Shown here: positions 58,180-64,000 of the stretch, one piece after another
Position numbering within the stretch: the first letter of the stretch is position 1
Layout: the number at the start of each line of letters is the position of its first letter
Source of the DNA: Bacteroidota bacterium
GTDB taxonomy: Bacteria; Bacteroidota; Ignavibacteria; Palsa-1295
DNA length: 64,000 nucleotides
Assembly: GCA_021324685.1 (NCBI GenBank)
Contig: JAJPIQ010000083.1
Coordinates: 1 to 64,000 of the forward strand
Direction of reading: 5' to 3'
Notes under the pieces: generated by a model
The model's input: only the letters and a program-made list of their open reading frames with translations
What the model was told of the DNA's origin: nothing
Databases searched by the model: none
Made by a program: the position numbers and the translations under genes

Positions 58180-58851
58180 ATGACGCCTCCGGAGCTTCGT
58201 TCAATCGCGTTCAATAACGGTCTTATCATTTTTGACGATCAGCTAACGCTGTTGGAAACATATGCGGCGCTGCTCAAAGAATGGAATTCAAAAATCAATC
58301 TTATCTCTCGTCAGGACGAAGAACACATTCTCGATCGTCATATTTTGCACTCGCTCGTTCTCCTTATGCCCGCCATATGTAATTACGAATTCTCAGGAAG
58401 GCGAATTGCGGACTTAGGTACGGGGGGCGGTTTGCCCGGAATTCCGCTCAAGATTATGATCCCGTCCGTTCAACTATCGCTCATGGACTCCATTCAAAAA
58501 AAGATAACGGTTTGCTCCGCTCTGATCCAATCGCTCGGCTTACGGGGCATTGAAGCTGTCCGAGGAAGAGCGGAAGAACTCGCTCAATTACCAGAATACG
58601 CTCGTGGGTTCGATGCCGTGATTTCGCGTGCCGTCGCCCCCATGGATGAACTTGCAAAATGGAGCAAGGGGCTATTAAAACCAAACGGAATGCTATTCTC
58701 GCTTAAAGGAGGTGACCTCACGGAGGAAATTGCTCGGACCAAACGACTTAAATATATTCTTGAAGTTGAAGAACGCCCTCTGAAAATGAAGACCTACGAC
58801 AATCTGGAAAAAGAAGAGAAAAAATTAGTAATCGCTTATTTTCGAGATTGA
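58180..58851 (+). CDS. rsmG: 16S rRNA (guanine527-N7)-methyltransferase RsmG
   Basis: This is a SAM-dependent rRNA methylase, also called GidB. Motifs are 'YAALLKEWNSKINLISRQDEEHILDRHILHSL', the SAM site 'RIADLGTGGGLPGIPLKI', 'LMDSIQKKITV' and 'FDAVISRAVAPMDELAKW'. The ATG at 58180 gives the normal length (~223); an ATG at 58135 would add a basic N-terminus of unknown value. Confidence 0.95.
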   Translation: MTPPELRSIAFNNGLIIFDDQLTLLETYAALLKEWNSKINLISRQDEEHILDRHILHSLVLLMPAICNYEFSGRRIADLGTGGGLPGIPLKIMIPSVQLSLMDSIQKKITVCSALIQSLGLRGIEAVRGRAEELAQLPEYARGFDAVISRAVAPMDELAKWSKGLLKPNGMLFSLKGGDLTEEIARTKRLKYILEVEERPLKMKTYDNLEKEEKKLVIAYFRD

Positions 58852-58895
58852 AACGAGGGGAAACCGCTTCTAAAGCATAGTGTTCTTTACAAGTC

Positions 58896-59963
58896 ATGAG
58901 TGTACCCGGTAAGCGGTCTACCGACCGCATCAATGTCCTCAACATCGTATTGATGCTGGTCTCGGCCGTCCTGGCGTTTCTTTCGCCTTTTTATTTATTT
59001 CTCGTGGCGTATGCGGTACTGGGTCCCCTTCACTACCTGACCGAAATTTCCTGGCTGCACGACCGCCAATACTATACTGGCCGTAAATACGACTACCTTT
59101 TCCTTGTCTTTGTTGCAATCTTAAATAGCCTGGGACTATTCGTCCATCGCGATATCACTCAAGTTCTTGCAAATGTGGTTTGGATTGCATTTATCGGTTC
59201 CATGGTCTTTGCCACGACGAAACAGTTCGCATGGAGAGCGGCCGTTGTCCTAATGGCCGTTGCGCTGACTTATCTAGTTCCCATTACGCTCACGACGATC
59301 GTGATCACAATGTTGCTGCTCACACTGCTGCACGTCTTTGTATTCACCGGTTTTTTCATCGCCTTCGGCGCACTCAAATCGAAAAGTGTTTCCGGGTACA
59401 TTTCACTCGGCGTTTTTTTTATCATCGCCATACTCTTGTTGTGGTACCAGCCGATGCCTTCCTCGGGATTGGCCGATGAATTTGTCATTCGGCACTACGG
59501 AAAATTTTTCGGGGACCTCAACATCTGGCTGCTTCGGACGCTCGGATTTTCTGCGTATGCACAAGACCCGTTCGAATTTTCCTCCGGTGCGGTCGCGGTC
59601 ATGCGATTTATTGCGTTCGCATACCTTTATCATTACCTGAATTGGTTTTCGAAAACGAAGATCATTCGTTGGCACGAAGTTTCAAAGGTTCGAATGGCCA
59701 CGGTGGTTTTCTGCTGGCTTGCAGCCGCCGTACTGTACGTTATCGACTACGATCTTGGATTTAAAGCGCTCTTCTTTTTGAGCGCACTACACGTCGTGCT
59801 CGAATTCCCACTCGACGTTCGAACCGTCCGGTATCGGAACAGTGCTCTCAAAACGCCTGAAGCAAAAAAAGCTTCCTCGCGTAAGCCTGGTCCGGTAACA
59901 GAATGCCAAATTTGGACACTCACTCCCCATGAAACGGGTCATCTTTTCTTTTGCCACCCATAA
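58896..59963 (+). CDS. Polytopic membrane protein with conserved-looking His clusters
   Basis: About eight or nine TM segments are predicted. Three His-bearing patches stand out: 'YAVLGPLHYLTEISWLHDRQYY' near residue 45, 'FAYLYHYLNWFSKTKIIRWHEVS' near 250 and 'FLSALHVVLEFPLDVRTV' near 300. Such spaced membrane His recall di-iron or carotenoid-cleaving (Blh-like) membrane enzymes, but no family is certain. The C-terminus overlaps the start of the GH57 gene by 35 bp, so the last ~30 residues may be non-essential. Its neighbours are envelope-glycan genes. Confidence 0.7.
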   Translation: MSVPGKRSTDRINVLNIVLMLVSAVLAFLSPFYLFLVAYAVLGPLHYLTEISWLHDRQYYTGRKYDYLFLVFVAILNSLGLFVHRDITQVLANVVWIAFIGSMVFATTKQFAWRAAVVLMAVALTYLVPITLTTIVITMLLLTLLHVFVFTGFFIAFGALKSKSVSGYISLGVFFIIAILLLWYQPMPSSGLADEFVIRHYGKFFGDLNIWLLRTLGFSAYAQDPFEFSSGAVAVMRFIAFAYLYHYLNWFSKTKIIRWHEVSKVRMATVVFCWLAAAVLYVIDYDLGFKALFFLSALHVVLEFPLDVRTVRYRNSALKTPEAKKASSRKPGPVTECQIWTLTPHETGHLFFCHP

Positions 59964-62037
59964 TCACCAACCGCTCGGGAACTTCGATCATGTCTTCGAA
60001 GAAGCGTACGAAAAGTCATATCGTCCGTTCTTCGAGCTTGCTTCCCACTTCCCCACGGTTCGATTCGCGACTCATTTTACCGGGATCCTTTTAGAATGGC
60101 TGGAACGCAAACATCCTAAGTATATTGCCATGCTAAAACAAATGGTCTTGAGGGGTCAGCTCGAGATCATTTCGGGCGGATATTACGAACCGATCCTTTC
60201 CGTCATTCCCGCACAAGACCAGCAGGCCCAGATCGCGCGGCTGACAAAAAAAATCGGATCGCTCTTCGATTTTCAAGCCCAGGGAATGTGGTTAGCCGAA
60301 CGAGTCTGGGAACAGCAACTCGCGTCCGTTCTTCATTCGGCGAATATTCGATATGTGCTTTTAGACGATACGCATTTTCTCCATGCCGGACTCAAGGAAG
60401 CAGATTTGAACGGATATTACCTCACGGAGGATGCTGGAAATACGCTTGCCGTTTTTCCTATCTCGAAGGCACTACGCTATACGATGCCGTTTGCAGCCGT
60501 CGACGAAACGATTCGCGTTCTGCGCGATGCCGCTACGGAAAAGGGCGATGTCATCGTCACGTTTGCGGACGACGGGGAAAAATTTGGCGTCTGGCCTCAG
60601 ACCTACGAACACGTTTATACCAATGGCTGGCTCGAAGAATTTTTCACAAAACTAACGGAGCATGCGAATTGGATTGAACTGCTTCCTCCCGGAGAATCTT
60701 TGAAACGAGTTGCACCACGAGGCCGCATCTATTTACCGAATGCCAGCTATGCCGAAATGATGCAGTGGGCGTTGCCCACCGCCGAGGCAAACATATTCTA
60801 TGAAGACTTCCTTCATTTACTCCACAAAGACGAACCGCAATGGGAACCGTATCTTTCGTTCGTTCGAGGCGGTTACTGGCGGAATTTTTTTGTAAAGTAC
60901 CCGGAATCGAATCAACTCCATAAGCACATGTTGCGAACCAGCGCCCGAGCGCGGGCACTTGCCGAACATGGATGTAATACTTCTGGCGCCGAGACCGAAA
61001 TTCTCCGCTCGCAGTGTAACGATCCCTACTGGCACGGTGTCTTCGGCGGAACGTATCTTTCCAATCTTCGCCACGCAAATTATTCTGCGCTTGTCAACGC
61101 CGATCGCCTGCTTGATGAGGCCGAACAGCGATCCGGAGTTCACGTCGACGTTTCCGATTTCGACTGCGACGGCAATGAAGAAGTCATTCTTGAATCTCGA
61201 GACCTCTCCCTCTTTATTAAGCCCTCGCTGGGAGGAATGATCGCGGAGATCGATTTCAAGCCGCGTGCATTTAATGCAACAAACATCATTTCGCGGCGGC
61301 CCGAGGCCTATCACAAACACATTCGTAATGCCGCGTACGAGGGAGATGCCGATCAGGCAACCTCGATCCATGAAAGTTTAAAAGCAAAAGAACCCGGACT
61401 CGAAAAACTCCTAGTCTATGACCGCTACCGACATGGCTGCATGATCGAGCATTGCTTGCCCATGGACGTCACGATCGATGAACTGCGCTCCATCCGTTGG
61501 AAAGAAAACGGAAATTTTGTGACTTCTCGCTTCGATTGGGGTTGGAATAGAGAGAACGATTTACTCAGTCAATCGACAAATGCGATCGTGGCCGCGGCGC
61601 CCGTTCATTTTAGGAAGACCATGCGTATCGTTCCGTCGGGCAGTGAACTTGAAGTGACCTATTCCATGACGAACGAATCGGAGGACGCGATTCGTTTTAA
61701 ATTCGCTTCCGAGTGGGCTTTTCATCTTCTGGCCGGCGATGCGCCGGACCGATATTATATGTCCGACGGCCACAGACTCCAATGGCCAGCGATGAATAGC
61801 TTCGGGACGCTCGAGACGAACAATCTTCGTCTTGTGGACGAATACCTGAAACTTGCGATTCAACTGGAGTCGGACGCCCGGCAGATCGCTCGCTTTCCGA
61901 TTGAATCGATCTCGATGAGCGAAGGGGGGGTCGAGCGGATTTTTCAGGGATCGATTATCATGGCACTGTGGGACGTTGACATTGCACCGCGCACCGGATG
62001 GAATTCTACTCTAACGATTCGATTTGAAGAGCTATGA
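59929..62037 (+). CDS. Glycoside hydrolase family 57 alpha-glucan enzyme
   Basis: The N-terminal GH57 domain starts 'VIFSFATHNHQPLGNFDHVFEEAYEKSYRPFFEL'. The nucleophile Glu is in 'GMWLAERVWEQQLA' and the acid Asp in 'VIVTFADDGEKFGVWP'. C-terminal beta-sandwich domains (from about residue 400: 'DRYRHGCMIEHCLP', 'ITFKF'-like strands to 'TLTIRFEEL') match DUF1925/DUF1926 of 4-alpha-glucanotransferases. So it is either an alpha-amylase or an amylomaltase-type transferase acting on glycogen or maltodextrin. The start overlaps the membrane protein gene; the stop overlaps the glycosyltransferase by ATGA. Confidence 0.92.
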   Translation: MKRVIFSFATHNHQPLGNFDHVFEEAYEKSYRPFFELASHFPTVRFATHFTGILLEWLERKHPKYIAMLKQMVLRGQLEIISGGYYEPILSVIPAQDQQAQIARLTKKIGSLFDFQAQGMWLAERVWEQQLASVLHSANIRYVLLDDTHFLHAGLKEADLNGYYLTEDAGNTLAVFPISKALRYTMPFAAVDETIRVLRDAATEKGDVIVTFADDGEKFGVWPQTYEHVYTNGWLEEFFTKLTEHANWIELLPPGESLKRVAPRGRIYLPNASYAEMMQWALPTAEANIFYEDFLHLLHKDEPQWEPYLSFVRGGYWRNFFVKYPESNQLHKHMLRTSARARALAEHGCNTSGAETEILRSQCNDPYWHGVFGGTYLSNLRHANYSALVNADRLLDEAEQRSGVHVDVSDFDCDGNEEVILESRDLSLFIKPSLGGMIAEIDFKPRAFNATNIISRRPEAYHKHIRNAAYEGDADQATSIHESLKAKEPGLEKLLVYDRYRHGCMIEHCLPMDVTIDELRSIRWKENGNFVTSRFDWGWNRENDLLSQSTNAIVAAAPVHFRKTMRIVPSGSELEVTYSMTNESEDAIRFKFASEWAFHLLAGDAPDRYYMSDGHRLQWPAMNSFGTLETNNLRLVDEYLKLAIQLESDARQIARFPIESISMSEGGVERIFQGSIIMALWDVDIAPRTGWNSTLTIRFEEL

Positions 62038-62834
62038 ACCATAAAAAGGCTTATTCTCGACCGTCGTCGAAATCTCCACTCGTTCAAATCGCACTTCCGG
62101 AACAGCCGTTCCTTTCCATTATCATTCCGACAAAGAACGAAGAAAAACTTTTGGAACAGTGCCTCGTTCAATTCGCCCCGCCGATCAAAAACCGGTTTGG
62201 AATCGAACTGATCGTAAGCGACGGCGGCTCGACCGATAATACGATCGGCATCGCAGCTGCCTATGCCGATTTTATTGCGACCCACGAATTGCCGCGCCGC
62301 CAAACCATTGCGGAAGGTCGGAACCGCGGCGCGGAACTGGCCCATGCAAACCTATTGATGTTCCTCAATGCGGACACGATCATTGCCGACGTAGGAACCT
62401 TTTTGGAGCGAGCCCTCCAGCGATTTGCCGTCGATGAATCGCTTGCGGCCGTCGCAACCCGCGTCGAAGTCGCTCCGGAAGAACGGAAATGGCGTGACGC
62501 CCTTTTTCATGGCTACTTTAATCGTTACGTAAAATTTGCGAACGTCCTCGGCCTCGGAATGGGCCGAGGCGAATGCCAGATTGTTCGACACAAGGCCTTC
62601 GAAGCGCTAAATGGATATAATCCCCGCATGGCCGCTGGCGAAGATTTCGATTTATTCCGCCGACTTCGATCGATCGGACGCGTAAAATACGATCCCAAAC
62701 TTCTTGTATTCGAATCGCCCCGACGCTATAGAAAATATGGCTATGCCCGCGTCTATTTCGATTGGATCATGAATGGCTTTGCGGTACTGTTCCGGCATCG
62801 TTCGTCTCATGAGATCTGGGAAGAAGTGCGGTGA
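62034..62834 (+). CDS. Family 2 glycosyltransferase
   Basis: This is a GT-A fold transferase with 'FLSIIIPTKNEEKLLEQCL' and 'ELIVSDGGSTDNTIGIAAAYA' for nucleotide-sugar binding. The D-x-D-type metal site is near 'LLMFLNADTIIADV', and the acceptor side has 'AAGEDFDLFRRLRSIGRVKYDPKLLVFESPRR'. It has no TM helix and resembles soluble enzymes that make surface or storage glycans. Its ATG overlaps the GH57 stop, so the two are translated together. Confidence 0.9.
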   Translation: MNHKKAYSRPSSKSPLVQIALPEQPFLSIIIPTKNEEKLLEQCLVQFAPPIKNRFGIELIVSDGGSTDNTIGIAAAYADFIATHELPRRQTIAEGRNRGAELAHANLLMFLNADTIIADVGTFLERALQRFAVDESLAAVATRVEVAPEERKWRDALFHGYFNRYVKFANVLGLGMGRGECQIVRHKAFEALNGYNPRMAAGEDFDLFRRLRSIGRVKYDPKLLVFESPRRYRKYGYARVYFDWIMNGFAVLFRHRSSHEIWEEVR

Positions 62835-62850
62835 GGTGTAATCCGATATC

Positions 62851-64000
62851 ATGAAATCGGCCGCTCTTTTTTTTATCGTCCCTTTTCTTTTTTTTATCGT
62901 ATCGCCAGCCGTTGCTCAATCAAACACTGCAAGTATTTTCGGCCAGGTTCGTGACACGGTAACGCGGGAAGCACTCACCGGCGCGCGTATTGAGTTGCAC
63001 AGTCTGCATAAAGGCGCCATCAGTGATTCGCTTGGAAATTATGTTATTAAGGGACTCCCTTCGGGCAGTTTCGAGATCGAGGTCCGCCTGCTTGGGTATG
63101 ACAGCATGAAACGAACGCTCACCCTCCGAGACGGTCAGGACCTGAGAGTAAATTTCGAGTTACATCCTGCTACGATGCAGGGTAAAGAAGTTACCGTCGA
63201 AAGTGAGCGTGAAAAAGAACTGGAACGTACAGAAGTAAGTCATATTACTCTTACTCCAAAGGTCATCGAGCAAGTACCTGCTGTTGGCGGCGAAAGCGAC
63301 CTTTTTCGAGTACTTCAAATGATGCCCGGCGTCAAAGCACTTTCCGAAGTTTCAAGCGGCCTTTATATTCGAGGTGGACCGCCGGACCAAAATCTTATTT
63401 TGCTCGACGATAATGTAATTTACAATCCAACGCACCTATTCGGTTTCTTTAGCACGTTCAACACCGATGCGATCAAGGACGTCGATCTGCTAAAAGGGGG
63501 CTATCCGCCCGAATATGGCGGCCGGCTTACCGGCGTTCTCAATGTCACCACGAGAGAAGGCGATCCAAACGAAGTTCATGGCAAGACGTCCGTAAGCTTT
63601 ATCAGCGCCCGACAAACACTCGAGTTCCCAATCCCGGGCGGTTCGATGCTCCTGAGCGGTCGCCGGACATACATCGATCAATTCCTGAGCGCCGTCGATG
63701 CCCAGCGAATATTAGGCGATTCGACTCCGCTGCCAAATTATTACTTTTATGACCTCAACGCAAAAATCGACGAACATCTGGGGCCTAACGATCATCTTAG
63801 TTTTTCAGGGTATTTGGGGGCCGACCATTTAGTCTATCCATCGAACGGTTTTGTGAATATTACGCTCACGTGGGGTAATAGACTTGCGAGCGCAGAATGG
63901 ACTCACATTTTTTCCGACGCCCTGTCGGCAAAAACATTCGCAGGTTATACGATGTATTCTTCGCAGTCCTCCGGAAACCTTGTCGAGAACCCGTTCGAAT
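62851..64000 (+). CDS. TonB-dependent receptor, N-terminal part (3' truncated)
   Basis: This gene runs off the window. It starts with a signal peptide (MKSAALFFIVPFLFFIVSPAVAQ), then a carboxypeptidase-regulatory-like domain (about residues 25-110, 'SIFGQVRDTVTREALTGARIEL', 'SGSFEIEVRLLGYDS') and a TonB plug ('GESDLFRVLQMMPGVKALSEVSSGLYIRGGPPDQNLILLDDNVIYNPTHLFGF'). The start of the barrel follows. No SusD gene is seen in the available part. The cargo is unknown. It lies 16 bp after the glycosyltransferase and may be co-transcribed with it. Confidence 0.93.
   Translation, partial: MKSAALFFIVPFLFFIVSPAVAQSNTASIFGQVRDTVTREALTGARIELHSLHKGAISDSLGNYVIKGLPSGSFEIEVRLLGYDSMKRTLTLRDGQDLRVNFELHPATMQGKEVTVESEREKELERTEVSHITLTPKVIEQVPAVGGESDLFRVLQMMPGVKALSEVSSGLYIRGGPPDQNLILLDDNVIYNPTHLFGFFSTFNTDAIKDVDLLKGGYPPEYGGRLTGVLNVTTREGDPNEVHGKTSVSFISARQTLEFPIPGGSMLLSGRRTYIDQFLSAVDAQRILGDSTPLPNYYFYDLNAKIDEHLGPNDHLSFSGYLGADHLVYPSNGFVNITLTWGNRLASAEWTHIFSDALSAKTFAGYTMYSSQSSGNLVENPFE

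Overview
The window looks like chromosomal DNA of an uncultivated Bacteroidota/Chlorobiota-type bacterium (FCB group). The evidence is a set of type IX secretion (T9SS) features: C-terminal sorting domains with a 'FPNPF/SPNPA/FPNPS' start, a PorV/PorQ-family barrel and a PorE-like OmpA protein. Further support comes from the gene order DUF3822-like/rsmD/coaD, a bacillithiol-type deacetylase, many lipoproteins and a TonB receptor with a carboxypeptidase-regulatory domain. A Kapabacteria-like lineage would fit, but that is inference. No tRNA, rRNA or CRISPR array was found.

Layout. 0-6 kb: end of a VIT1-type transporter, an M61-like peptidase that has lost its zinc site, an orphan histidine kinase, then a gene-poor stretch with structured hairpins, micro-duplications, a degenerate MNT-fold gene and a 55-residue membrane protein. 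6-16 kb: a T9SS cargo protein, YceI, heptose-nucleotide genes hldA/hldC, and a minus-strand envelope operon (PorE-like protein plus two lipoproteins) preceded by bshB1. 16.8-19.9 kb: two REP-associated tyrosine transposases (RAYTs) of different groups around an amino-acid permease, each with its own palindromes. 20-26 kb: an Ig-like lipoprotein and sugar epimerase, then an ECF sigma factor followed by an anti-sigma protein that appears to span both membranes, and a lipoprotein. 26-34 kb: housekeeping genes (hydrolase, trmH, VWA protein, rsmD, coaD, nadE, ispF). 34-41 kb: a large T9SS propeller protein flanked by ispF and a diverged ispF remnant, an MFS pump, hsp20, a DinB-like protein, a decayed ligD remnant, an ion channel and a pentapeptide protein. 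41-46.5 kb: dnaK between REP pairs, a third RAYT and two secreted unknowns. 46.5-64 kb: DinB, VOC, extradiol dioxygenase, polA, SprT-like, PorV-like, DnaJ-TPR, alr, another T9SS cargo, a radical SAM protein, rsmG, a His-rich membrane protein, a GH57 enzyme, a glycosyltransferase and a truncated TonB-dependent receptor.

Most notable: (1) three RAYT/REP systems in 28 kb, where REP-type DNA supplies the 3' ends of neighbouring genes; (2) a sigma/anti-sigma pair with dual-membrane-spanning architecture; (3) a 15-bp palindrome CTGACA-N3-TGTCAG, exact twice before dnaK and in near-copies before hsp20; (4) a ~20-bp degenerate repeat array behind a Bacteroidota-type promoter; (5) gene relics of ispF and ligD.
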